DNA of 37,274 nt from Patescibacteria group bacterium (GTDB taxonomy: Bacteria; Patescibacteriota; Patescibacteriia; 2-12-FULL-60-25), in NCBI GenBank assembly GCA_022703155.1, contig JAKLEH010000007.1, positions 1-37,274 of the forward strand, written 5' to 3'. Both the position numbers and the translations under genes were made by a program. The notes beneath the pieces are model-generated. The model was not told the origin of the DNA. It made no database searches and saw only the letters and a list, made by a program, of their open reading frames with translations. Shown piece after piece: positions 23,297-29,158 of the stretch. Numbering within the stretch: position 1 is the first letter of the stretch; each line of letters begins with the position of its first letter.

Positions 23297-24078
23297 ATGA
23301 TGGCGGCTGCCCGGGCGCGTTCCGAGGACATGATTTCCTTAGCCAACCTTTCATAGGCTTTGGCGCCAGGGCTGGCCGGGTCAAAAGCCGCGATGGAACG
23401 GCCGAAGGACGGGGCTTCGGCCAACCGCACGTTGCGCGGTATGACCGACCGAAAAATGTTGTTGGGGAAATATTTGTACAACTCCTGCAGCACGTCGTTG
23501 GAAAGTTTGGTGCGCTTGTCGTACATGGTGAGCACCGCGCCCAAAACCTCGATGTCCGGACGCAGCCGCTCTTTGACCAATTGCAACGTCTTGAGCAGAT
23601 CGGCCAAACCTTCGAGCGCGAAATATTCCGCTTGTACGGGAATCAGGATTTCGTCCGAAGCCACGATGCCGTTGAGCGTGATGTAGCCCAAAGTCGGCGG
23701 ACAATCGATGAGGATATAATCGTAATCGTTGCGCACTTCGAGCAACGCGTCGTGCAGCTTGTATTCGCGGCGGTCCATGGTTGGCAGCTCGGCGTTCAAT
23801 CCGGCGAGCGATCCGGTAGCCGGCGCCACGCGCAACGTTTCGTGCATGGTGGGCTGGATGATTTCCGACATCTTGGCCTTGCCCAACACGGCTTCGTAAA
23901 CGCTGCGTTCGATGGCGTTCTGATCCACGCCGATGCCCGAGGTGGCATTGGTCTGCGGATCCAAATCGATGATCAGCACGAATTTGCCCAAATCGGCCAG
24001 ATACGCGCCCAAATTCACGGCCGTGGTGGTTTTGCCCACCCCGCCTTTTTGATTGACGATGCCGATGATTCTAGCCAT
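23293..24078 (-). CDS. parA: Chromosome partitioning ATPase ParA (Soj)
   Basis: A 261-residue Walker-type ATPase that moves ParB-bound origins. The deviant P-loop KGGVGKTTT starts at residue 11 (KGGVGK, 11-16), followed by IIDLDPQTNATSGIG (switch) and DYILIDCPPTLG. It lacks an N-terminal regulatory helix-turn-helix, as in chromosomal Soj types. ATG 24078 is chosen because MARIIGIVNQKGG is the conserved start and a promoter lies just upstream; a frame open to 24174 is not needed. It is the first gene of the parAB operon. Confidence 0.96.
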   Translation of the reverse strand: MARIIGIVNQKGGVGKTTTAVNLGAYLADLGKFVLIIDLDPQTNATSGIGVDQNAIERSVYEAVLGKAKMSEIIQPTMHETLRVAPATGSLAGLNAELPTMDRREYKLHDALLEVRNDYDYILIDCPPTLGYITLNGIVASDEILIPVQAEYFALEGLADLLKTLQLVKERLRPDIEVLGAVLTMYDKRTKLSNDVLQELYKYFPNNIFRSVIPRNVRLAEAPSFGRSIAAFDPASPGAKAYERLAKEIMSSERARAAAII

Positions 24079-24091
24079 AAAAAGCTTACCA

Positions 24092-24120
24092 ATTTTACGC
24101 ACCAAACCCGTTAAAAACAA
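24092..24120 (-). promoter_or_regulatory. Promoter of parAB
   Basis: TTGTTT (24120-24115), 17-nt spacer, TAAAAT (24097-24092), ending 13 nt before the parA ATG. There is no Shine-Dalgarno sequence (GGTAAGCTTTTT precedes the ATG). Confidence 0.55.
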
Positions 24121-24178
24121 GTGGGCAACTAACCCCCACGACCCAATCCTTCCACAGGCTCGGCCAAAGGTCAAAAGA

Positions 24179-24208
24179 TTGACATTTTAAGCGTCCATAT
24201 GGTATGTT
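24179..24208 (+). promoter_or_regulatory. Promoter of the initiator tRNA
   Basis: TTGACA (24179-24184), 18-nt spacer ending TGG, TATGTT (24203-24208), 15 nt before the mature tRNA. Confidence 0.7.
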
Positions 24209-24223
24209 TCCGGCACAAATTGA

Positions 24224-24299
24224 CGCGGGGTAGAGCAGTTGGCAGCTCGCCAGGCCCATAACCTGGAGGTCGTGGGTTCAAGTCCCACCCCCGCAACCA
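24224..24299 (+). tRNA. Initiator tRNA-fMet (CAT), with C33
   Basis: Acceptor CGCGGGG/CCCCGCA leaves the C1-A72 mismatch diagnostic of bacterial initiators; the D-stem has A11-U24 (GAGC/GCTC). The T-arm is GTGGG TTCAAGT CCCAC and CCA is encoded (24297-24299). The anticodon arm is CCAGG CCCATAA CCTGG: the loop has C at position 33 where U is nearly universal, and the usual three G-C pairs (29-31/39-41) are reduced to two, with A29-U41. Both differences come directly from the sequence. The rest matches initiator tRNAs closely. Confidence 0.95.
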
Positions 24300-24335
24300 A
24301 TTTAAAACCGCCTATATCAAAGGCGGTTTTAAATT
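24299..24335 (+). terminator. Terminator of the initiator tRNA
   Basis: AATTTAAAACCGCCT (24299-24313) pairs perfectly with AGGCGGTTTTAAATT (24321-24335), with a 7-nt loop; the T-run is within the right arm. Confidence 0.8.
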
Positions 24336-24441
24336 GTCCTGAGCGAGCGGAGCGAGTCGAAGGACCCTTGCCGCCGCAAGTACAAGGCGATTTTATTTTG
24401 TCCCGAGCGTAGGCGAATCCGACGAGCCGGAATCGAGGGAC
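24336..24441. repeat. Two GTCC-type palindromic elements (GTCCTGAGCGAGC and GTCCCGAGCG)
   Basis: The first (24336-24365) starts GTCCTGAGCGAGCGG and ends GTCGAAGGAC; the second (24400-24441) starts GTCCCGAGCG and ends AATCGAGGGAC. Each is an imperfect palindrome. The first is nearly identical to elements scattered through genomes of many phyla. Between them are short CAAGTACAAGGCG words. No gene is here. Confidence 0.8.
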
Positions 24442-24454
24442 CCCTTTTTCAACC

Positions 24455-24484
24455 AAACAGAAAACGGTAGCTTGCGGCTACCGT
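24455..24484 (-). terminator. Terminator of the 196-residue orphan gene
   Basis: Read on the minus strand, ACGGTAGC (24484-24477) and GCTACCGT (24471-24464) form an 8-bp stem with a 5-nt loop, followed by TTTCTGTTT. Confidence 0.75.
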
Positions 24485-24549
24485 CATGAAGCGTGGAGAG
24501 AGACCCTTCTCTCGTTAAGATTGTTTGCGCAACTTCATTGGAGCAACCG

Positions 24550-25140
24550 CTAGACCCGCCGCCGCAAACCTTCGCCCTCGTCACGCACGTCGCGGACCAC
24601 TGGAATCACGAAGAGCGGCTTCCGGCGCGGCGCATCCGCATCGCAACCCTTGTGCCTGATGACCAGATTGGCCGTGCCGACGGGCACTTCGTAATCCAGG
24701 CCCAGATACATGGCCACATACCACTGCCCGCCGCGTTTGTGCAGGCTGATCTCGTGCCTGTCGCCGCGACAGCGGAACAACGAACGGAAGGCCGCGTGCT
24801 TGAGCACGTTGCCCTTAGCGTCCGTATAATCGACCGTACAGCAGGCTTGGGGGTCCAGCAGGTCATGCACCAGACTGGATGGAAACAGGTCTTCGAAGGC
24901 CATGGGGTTGGCGACTTCCAACTGTCCCCGCTTGGCTGCCTCTTCGGCCGCGCCGTAAGTACTAACCGGACGCCACAACTTTCGTTGTTCAGGCGGCCGA
25001 GCCTTATCCTGTTCCATGGACTGTTCTATCCAGGGATGAGTCAACACCAAGCTGTGCTGCTCGGTGACGTATGCTTCGAACCCCTGACCCAGGCGCTTAA
25101 GTCGCGCTATAGACAAAGACACCACGACTGCGTCGGCCAT
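24550..25140 (-). CDS. Orphan protein of 196 residues, function unknown
   Basis: No family recognised. The protein is soluble, with no signal peptide, and has a helical N-terminal half and a beta-rich C-terminal half (about 105-175: FRCRGDRHEISLHKRGG, then QWYVAMYLGLDYEVPVGTAN), ending in a basic GLRRRV. It has its own strong promoter, a real Shine-Dalgarno sequence (TTGGAG, 9 nt before the ATG) and its own terminator, and its upstream DNA is clearly more AT-rich than the surroundings. It sits alone between two CAT-anticodon tRNA genes. These points suggest it may have been acquired, but no integrase or direct repeat was seen. Confidence 0.72.
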   Translation of the reverse strand: MADAVVVSLSIARLKRLGQGFEAYVTEQHSLVLTHPWIEQSMEQDKARPPEQRKLWRPVSTYGAAEEAAKRGQLEVANPMAFEDLFPSSLVHDLLDPQACCTVDYTDAKGNVLKHAAFRSLFRCRGDRHEISLHKRGGQWYVAMYLGLDYEVPVGTANLVIRHKGCDADAPRRKPLFVIPVVRDVRDEGEGLRRRV

Positions 25141-25177
25141 TGCTTATGCTCCAATTGGTTGTGCAAGTAACAACTTC

Positions 25178-25206
25178 AATCTAAGCCATACGCAACATTT
25201 TGTCAA
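25178..25206 (-). promoter_or_regulatory. Promoter of the orphan gene
   Basis: TTGACA (25206-25201), 17-nt spacer, TAGATT (25183-25178). The leader is about 30 nt and includes the TTGGAG Shine-Dalgarno sequence. Confidence 0.75.
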
Positions 25207-25269
25207 TGCTTTGACTAATTGTTGACAAATCTTTAATATTTAGCTTCATTTAGCCAAATAATCAATATA

Positions 25270-25298
25270 TTGCCAAATGACAAAATATGGGTTATATT
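25270..25298 (+). promoter_or_regulatory. Probable promoter of the second CAT tRNA
   Basis: TTGCCA (25270-25275), 17-nt spacer, TATATT (25293-25298) in AT-rich DNA. The tRNA starts about 75 nt downstream. Confidence 0.6.
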
Positions 25299-25312
25299 AG
25301 GGCGCGTTACTA

Positions 25313-25345
25313 GTCAAAAGTCAGAGGTCGGATGTCGGAAAAATA
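25313..25345. repeat. GTCAGAGGTCGGATGTCGG word array before the tRNA
   Basis: AGTCAAAAGTCAGAGGTCGG and GATGTCGGAAA use the same vocabulary as the pth-dprA gap, but only one arm is evident. If the promoter at 25270-25298 is real, this array is part of the tRNA precursor. Confidence 0.65.
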
Positions 25346-25375
25346 CACGATCACGACCTAAGCTTTCATACACTT

Positions 25376-25452
25376 GGCGGGGTAGCTCAGTTGGTTAGAG
25401 CGTGGGACTCATAAGCCCGAGGTCGAGGGTTCAAATCCCTCCCCCGCTACCA
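25376..25452 (+). tRNA. tRNA-Met (CAT), elongator type
   Basis: Acceptor GGCGGGG/CCCCGCT (G1-U72 wobble), D-arm GCTC/GAGC, T-arm GAGGG TTCAAAT CCCTC, and encoded CCA (25450-25452). The loop is CTCATAA, anticodon CAT. The anticodon stem TGGGA/GCCCG has three G-C pairs, a U-G pair at 27-43 and an A-G mismatch at 31-39. A CAT anticodon could also be tRNA-Ile2 (lysidine-modified), but the acceptor has G4-C69 and G5-C68 rather than the C4-G69 and C5-G68 pairs described for TilS recognition, so Met is preferred. Confidence 0.85.
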
Positions 25453-25530
25453 TCGCGTTGAACGCGATACATTGTTGGAAAGAATGCGACGTTGAACGTC
25501 GCTACAAAAAAGGCCCGTTTGGGCTTTTTT
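25453..25530 (+). terminator. Small hairpins and Rho-independent terminator after tRNA-Met
   Basis: ATCGCGTTGAACGCGAT and GCGACGTTGAACGTCGC are two hairpins with the same loop (TTGAA-like). They are followed by AAAAAAGGCCC GTTT GGGCTTTTTT (25506-25530), a clear terminator with one bulged G. Confidence 0.8.
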
Positions 25531-25563
25531 GTTTTTCGGGACAATCGGATAAAATTTATAAGT

Positions 25564-25692
25564 ATGTTTTACGTTTATGTCCTTATCAGCCTCAAGGACC
25601 GCAAGCTTTATATTGGGCAGACAAATGATTTGAACAGGAGGCTTCAAGTGGCTGTGACGCCAACGTATGAACCGAATTCGATATTTCGCTAA
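25564..25692 (+). pseudogene. Truncated GIY-YIG endonuclease remnant
   Basis: ATG 25564 opens MFYVYVLISLKDRKLYIGQT followed by NDLNRRLQ, an exact-looking start of a small GIY-YIG (YhbQ/UPF0213-like) protein with both the GIY-equivalent (YVYVL) and YIG motifs. After residue 28 the sequence departs from the family and stops at residue 42, so the conserved His, the Glu and the C-terminal helices are missing. The sequence runs straight into the convergent protease gene, so the rest was probably deleted. An intact relative lies at 26816. Confidence 0.75.
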
Positions 25693-25696
25693 AGCT

Positions 25697-26677
25697 TTAT
25701 TTGACGGTCAATATCCCCAACTCCCCAGGGGCCGGTCTGGATACGCATTTTTTATCCTGACCGCTCCATTCGTAGGCCGGATTGCAATAGCAGCGGTTGT
25801 CGCTGCCCAAATAACCGCGATCCAAATCCGCGCACAGCAAACCCGTTTGTGGCGTGGGCGCGCCCAGGACCTTGTCCAAAAAATAATTCACCACCGGCAG
25901 GGACACGATGTACCCGATGTTGCCGTCGCCCCCGGCCACGGCTTTTGGCAAGCCGACGAAATCGTCATGCGCATCGAACGCGCCGCCGCCCGAATTGCCG
26001 GGATTGATTTTGGCGTCGGTTTTAACCAACCAAGGCAAATCCATGTCTTGCAAACGCGTTTGTTCGAAGCCGCTCACGATGCCACGCGTGACCGTGATGC
26101 TGGAACCGCCCGCATCGGGATAGCCGAGAATCATGATTTGATCGCCCAGGGCCAATCCTTCGTCGTCATCCTTGAACCTGTCCAGCTTCACATGGCCCAA
26201 GCGCAAACGATTTTGTTCCATGAATTGTTTAAAATCAATATATTGACCGTCGTCCTTCAGCACTTTGGTCAGGGCCAACAGGGCCAAATCCAAGGGTTCG
26301 CTATAAGCCACGAGGTCGGCCATGAACAATCCGCAAGTCGGCAATTTTTTCGCGTCCGGCGTGACGCATACGGCCACGGTCCAGCCCTTATTGGTTAAAG
26401 CGCTTTTTATCACGTGGTAATTGGTCAGCACATGCCCGTCCGCATCGATGACCGTACCCGAACCGGATTCGACCAACCGCTGCTTGTCGTTGAACGTTAT
26501 GAGTTGGACGGTTGATTGGATTTCCCTCTCCGCGATGGCCGAAGCGTTAAAGACCGAATAACCGCCCAGCAACAGTGCCAATACGATAAAAACGCCGAAT
26601 GCAAACTGCGCGGGCTTTCCGAGCCCGATTTCTTTTTCTATCCATCTGACCAAACCGTTGATTCGCTTGGCCTTCAT
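25697..26677 (-). CDS. Membrane-anchored trypsin-like serine protease with Cys-rich tail
   Basis: A 326-residue protein with one N-terminal membrane segment (about 25-43) and an extracytoplasmic S1-type protease domain. The triad is visible: His88 (TNYHVI), Asp130 (EPLDLALL) and Ser229 (INPGNSGGGAF). This is a DegP/HtrA-like protease core, but there is no PDZ domain. Instead, after about residue 280 comes a short tail with four Cys (LLCADLDRG, RCYCNPAYEWSGQDKKC), likely disulfide-bonded outside the cell. It could process surface or secreted proteins. The ATG at 26677 follows a TGaTAAGAT -10 by 9 nt. Confidence 0.9.
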   Translation of the reverse strand: MKAKRINGLVRWIEKEIGLGKPAQFAFGVFIVLALLLGGYSVFNASAIAEREIQSTVQLITFNDKQRLVESGSGTVIDADGHVLTNYHVIKSALTNKGWTVAVCVTPDAKKLPTCGLFMADLVAYSEPLDLALLALTKVLKDDGQYIDFKQFMEQNRLRLGHVKLDRFKDDDEGLALGDQIMILGYPDAGGSSITVTRGIVSGFEQTRLQDMDLPWLVKTDAKINPGNSGGGAFDAHDDFVGLPKAVAGGDGNIGYIVSLPVVNYFLDKVLGAPTPQTGLLCADLDRGYLGSDNRCYCNPAYEWSGQDKKCVSRPAPGELGILTVK

Positions 26678-26686
26678 CCAGGCCCA

Positions 26687-26695
26687 ATCTTATCA
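26687..26695 (-). promoter_or_regulatory. Extended -10 of the protease gene
   Basis: TGaTAAGAT (TAAGAT at 26692-26687) ends 9 nt before ATG 26677; there is no Shine-Dalgarno sequence. The -35 is weak (TTGGTT at 18 nt). Confidence 0.55.
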
Positions 26696-26728
26696 TTTTT
26701 TCGCCACGTCAACCAACTTCGCACTTCA

Positions 26729-26790
26729 ATTCGGACCATTCGGGCCATCTGACCCTTCGGACAATCGGACTATTCGGACTATCGGACCCC
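26729..26790. repeat. ATTCGGACTATCGGAC word array
   Basis: About six copies of a TTCGGAC/ATCGGAC word (AATTCGGACCATTCGGGCC, TTCGGACAATCGGAC, TATTCGGACTATCGGAC) in one orientation lie between the protease and GIY-YIG genes. This vocabulary is not seen elsewhere in the window. Confidence 0.8.
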
Positions 26791-26800
26791 GAGCCCGCCT

Positions 26801-26809
26801 TGCTACAAT
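26801..26809 (+). promoter_or_regulatory. Extended -10 of the GIY-YIG gene
   Basis: TGcTACAAT, identical to the element of the T4SS-like operon, ends 6 nt before ATG 26816, predicting a leaderless mRNA. Confidence 0.55.
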
Positions 26810-26815
26810 AGACGC

Positions 26816-27088
26816 ATGAAAGCCGCCAAAAAAATCCCGACATGGCACGCATACATCTTGCGCTGTGCCGACGGTTCTTTGTATACGGGCATAACCACAA
26901 ATCTCTTGCGTCGCAAAACGATGCATGACACGGGCAAAGCCTCAAAATACACGCGTTCGCGTTTGCCGGTCGAGATGGTGTGGCGCGAGCGCTGCAAAAA
27001 CGAATCCGCGGCGCGCAAATTGGAAATCAAAATCAAAAAAATGTCTCGGGCCAGCAAGCTCGCATTGATAAAACCGGAAGCTGGATAA
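26816..27088 (+). CDS. GIY-YIG domain protein (UPF0213/YhbQ-like)
   Basis: A 90-residue single-domain protein of the GIY-YIG nuclease fold. The GIY-equivalent is AYI (12-14), the YIG-equivalent is YTG (23-25), and it has the conserved Arg pair (Arg32/Arg33), His37 and Glu70 (RKLEIKIKK), so the active site looks complete. Members are implicated in DNA repair or exonuclease activity, but most are uncharacterised. It ends 3 nt from the convergent HD gene with no room for a terminator. Confidence 0.88.
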   Translation: MKAAKKIPTWHAYILRCADGSLYTGITTNLLRRKTMHDTGKASKYTRSRLPVEMVWRERCKNESAARKLEIKIKKMSRASKLALIKPEAG

Positions 27089-27091
27089 TCC

Positions 27092-27700
27092 TCACTTCCC
27101 CGCTTCTGGAATCTTCACCCATTTATTGGCGTTCATGTGCCATGCCGCAGGATCGGCAGTTTGCAGGCCGTGCCAAAAATCCTTGGCCGCTTGAGTATAT
27201 AATTTTTCGTCCACGATTTTCTTTCTGAACACCATCCATTTTTCCGGCAGTTTGTGCCCGCGCTCTTCGAGTTCACGCAGCTCCATGTCCACATCCAAAT
27301 TGTCAGCGTCCTTTACCAACTTGGACTCCAGACAGTCGCGCGCTTCGTACTTGGCCGCCACGTCCGTAAAATCGACCAATGACGTGTCGCGGAAAAGATC
27401 GTTGACCGCCCGCTCTTCTTCGGCTCTGACGTAAACCTTTTGGATGTACGAATGGTCGGACGTGCGCGTTTCGCAGACGTCGTGCGCCAACGCCATCTTG
27501 AGCAACAACGTTTCGTCGATTTGCGTTTCCGGACGCAATTCCTTTTCGCGGCGCGCCAAAGCCAAAGCCATCCACGTGACGCGCAACGTGTGCTCCAAAT
27601 CGTTGGCGCAATCCACGCCCAAATGCTGGCGCCAACCGCGTTGCACGTTGCGCAGGCTGCCAAGTTCGTACAAGAATTCGATGTCGCGTTCGAGGCTCAT
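27092..27700 (-). CDS. HD-domain phosphohydrolase (YfbR/5'-deoxynucleotidase-like)
   Basis: A 202-residue soluble protein with the metal-binding HD motif set: EHT (Glu36, His37), ALAHDVCE (His73, Asp74) and DADNLD (Asp131, Asp133). The arrangement and length are those of the HD_3/YfbR group, which hydrolyses deoxynucleoside monophosphates. The extra C-terminal part (150-202) contains FRKKIVDEKLYTQAAKDFWHG. Substrate is not determinable here. The upstream gap is a repeat. Confidence 0.82.
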   Translation of the reverse strand: MSLERDIEFLYELGSLRNVQRGWRQHLGVDCANDLEHTLRVTWMALALARREKELRPETQIDETLLLKMALAHDVCETRTSDHSYIQKVYVRAEEERAVNDLFRDTSLVDFTDVAAKYEARDCLESKLVKDADNLDVDMELRELEERGHKLPEKWMVFRKKIVDEKLYTQAAKDFWHGLQTADPAAWHMNANKWVKIPEAGK

Positions 27701-27716
27701 AGGGATGACTCTAACG

Positions 27717-27795
27717 TTTGTAAAGTTTATAAAGTCAATAAAGTTTATAAAGAATGAACCATCCGACTTTATGAACGTTATAACTTTATGAACTT
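27717..27795. repeat. TAAAGTTTATAAAG / CTTTATGAAC word hairpin
   Basis: Left words (GTAAAGTTTATAAAGTCAAT, about 27720-27740, and a second copy) and right words (CTTTATGAACGTTATAAC and CTTTATGAACTTTGAACG) are complementary around AATGAACCATCCGA. It is similar in style to the TAAGATT vocabulary but uses a different word. Confidence 0.8.
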
Positions 27796-27809
27796 TGAAC
27801 GTTCTCAGG

Positions 27810-29069
27810 TTAAACCGAACGTTTCAAGCCGTCCAATACCGCGCTGGCGGCGAGATTCCAGGAGTAGCGTTTCAAGATCGCGTCCCTAACGCCTTGGGAT
27901 TCGGCGATTGGCGCGGCGGACATGACGGTCGCGGAATGTTGGATTACAGTCGGACCGCCCTTCAACGCATTCACGGCTGCAGCCAATCCGACTGAATTGA
28001 ATATTTTAGGCCGTTCGATTTGGCTGGATTTTACGATTGCCGTCATCCAAGCCGACTCATCCAACGGATCCAGCGACATCGCCCCCGTGCCCACGACTTC
28101 GGGCACAGCGCCGCGGTTTGATGAGATGACTTGCGTGCCGGCCTGAAGGGCTTCGAGCGCCACCAAACCGAAACCTTCATCCAGAGACGGGACCGCGACC
28201 GCGCTCGCGGCCAACAACAATTGGCGCTTTCCGTCGTCGCTGATTTTTTCGATACGATACAGTAGTTTTTTCAAATCCGACGGCAACGATGCGATTTCGC
28301 GTTTAACGTCTTCGCACTTCCAACCCCACGGCCCGGCAACGACTAATTCAATCCTTCCTCCTTCCTTCTGCCTCCTTCCTCCCACATCGTCCTGACTCTT
28401 CGCCCACGCCCGAATCAACATACCCAAATTCTTTCGCGGCTCGACCGTACCCAGCGCCAATACGAATGGTGAATCGATATGCCATTTATTTTTTACGAAT
28501 TCCAGCGCCCGCTTTTTGGTCATTGGCAATTGGTCATTGGCAATTCCTGCCAATGTCTCATCTCCACCTTCACCCGTGACCACGATGCTCTCAACCGGAA
28601 TCCTGGCATGCCGCACGATTGCGGACTTGGTATATTCTGACACGGCAAAAACGACCGGCGCCCGCTTGATGCCGCGCAACACCAAACGTGTGGTGTACTG
28701 GCGCCGCAACCAGGATTCGGGGAACCATTCGGGATGGTCAAGGATGATCAAATCGTGAATCCAAGGCACGGCCGGGACGCCGATGCCCAACGGCACGGCA
28801 CCGGACGGGACGAACGACAAATCGCACGGTTTTTCGCGCATGGCGCGACGAAGCGACGATCCGGACGGGTTGTCAAGTTTTATTACCGAAACCACCCCCA
28901 ACCCCTCCTTATCAAGGAGGGGAAAACTTGCGCCGATCGGCAAGTAAAAGACCCATTCGAACGACCGATCCAAAACAAGACGCGAACACAAAGCCCGCGC
29001 CGCATGCGCGATGCCGCCGCCCGGCGAACCGTCGGCCGGCAAACAACGGAGGTCTAGACCGATTTTCAT
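27810..29069 (-). CDS. Glycosyltransferase family 4-like protein with repeat-encoded loops
   Basis: A 419-residue GT-B glycosyltransferase, likely cytosolic, acting on surface polysaccharide or glycolipid. It starts MKIGLDLRCLPADGSPGGG (donor-side Gly-rich loop). Around residues 200-250 it has FVLALGTVEPRKNLGMLIRA and ELVVAGPWGWK, and near 295-325 VPSLDEGFGLVALEAL with the E-x7-E catalytic-type motif, then GAVPEVVG. Three loops are encoded by repeat words: residues 49-62 (FPLLDKEGLGVVSV), 174-184 (GIANDQLPMTK) and about 226-240 (GGRRQKEGG). ATG 29069 is used (conserved KIGLDLR start) rather than 29087. Confidence 0.88.
   Translation of the reverse strand: MKIGLDLRCLPADGSPGGGIAHAARALCSRLVLDRSFEWVFYLPIGASFPLLDKEGLGVVSVIKLDNPSGSSLRRAMREKPCDLSFVPSGAVPLGIGVPAVPWIHDLIILDHPEWFPESWLRRQYTTRLVLRGIKRAPVVFAVSEYTKSAIVRHARIPVESIVVTGEGGDETLAGIANDQLPMTKKRALEFVKNKWHIDSPFVLALGTVEPRKNLGMLIRAWAKSQDDVGGRRQKEGGRIELVVAGPWGWKCEDVKREIASLPSDLKKLLYRIEKISDDGKRQLLLAASAVAVPSLDEGFGLVALEALQAGTQVISSNRGAVPEVVGTGAMSLDPLDESAWMTAIVKSSQIERPKIFNSVGLAAAVNALKGGPTVIQHSATVMSAAPIAESQGVRDAILKRYSWNLAASAVLDGLKRSV
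28351..28384. repeat. CCTTCCTCCTTCC word array in frame in the glycosyltransferase
   Basis: ATCCTTCCTCCTTCCTTCTG followed by CCTCCTTCCTCCCA, translated as a basic loop between two conserved strands. Confidence 0.75.
28516..28543. repeat. Perfect 14-bp direct repeat in frame in the glycosyltransferase
   Basis: TTGGTCATTGGCAA occurs twice in tandem (28516-28529, 28530-28543). The word matches the 7255-7376 intergenic vocabulary. Confidence 0.9.
28884..28925. repeat. CCCCTCCTT...AAGGAGGGG hairpin word in frame in the glycosyltransferase
   Basis: A 9-bp perfect hairpin (CCCCTCCTT ATC AAGGAGGGG) with flanking CACCCCCAACC, the same element as in the prgI and pyrD gaps, translated as FPLLDKEGLGVV. 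Confidence 0.9.
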
Positions 29070-29084
29070 AAAAACAACAAACAA

Positions 29085-29145
29085 CAAACTTCAAACAGCA
29101 AAAAACTCTCGATGACGTCGTCTTTTTTTGCTGTTTGTTGTTTGA
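29085..29145. repeat. CAAACAGCAAAAAA / TTTTTTGCTGTTTG hairpin
   Basis: A perfect 14-bp stem (29092-29105 with 29124-29137), extended by CAAACAACAAACTT-type words. It has a GATGACGTCGTC loop and a T-run on both strands, so it could terminate transcription in either direction. It lies between the D,D-carboxypeptidase and glycosyltransferase genes. Confidence 0.88.
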
Positions 29146-29158
29146 AAATTGGATTTTT

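Noticed and set aside
24079-24223. parS or DnaA boxes near parAB
   Set aside because: Only a TGTTTC half-site is visible and no palindrome like TGTTTCACGTGAAACA or TTATCCACA was found, so an origin is not supported here.
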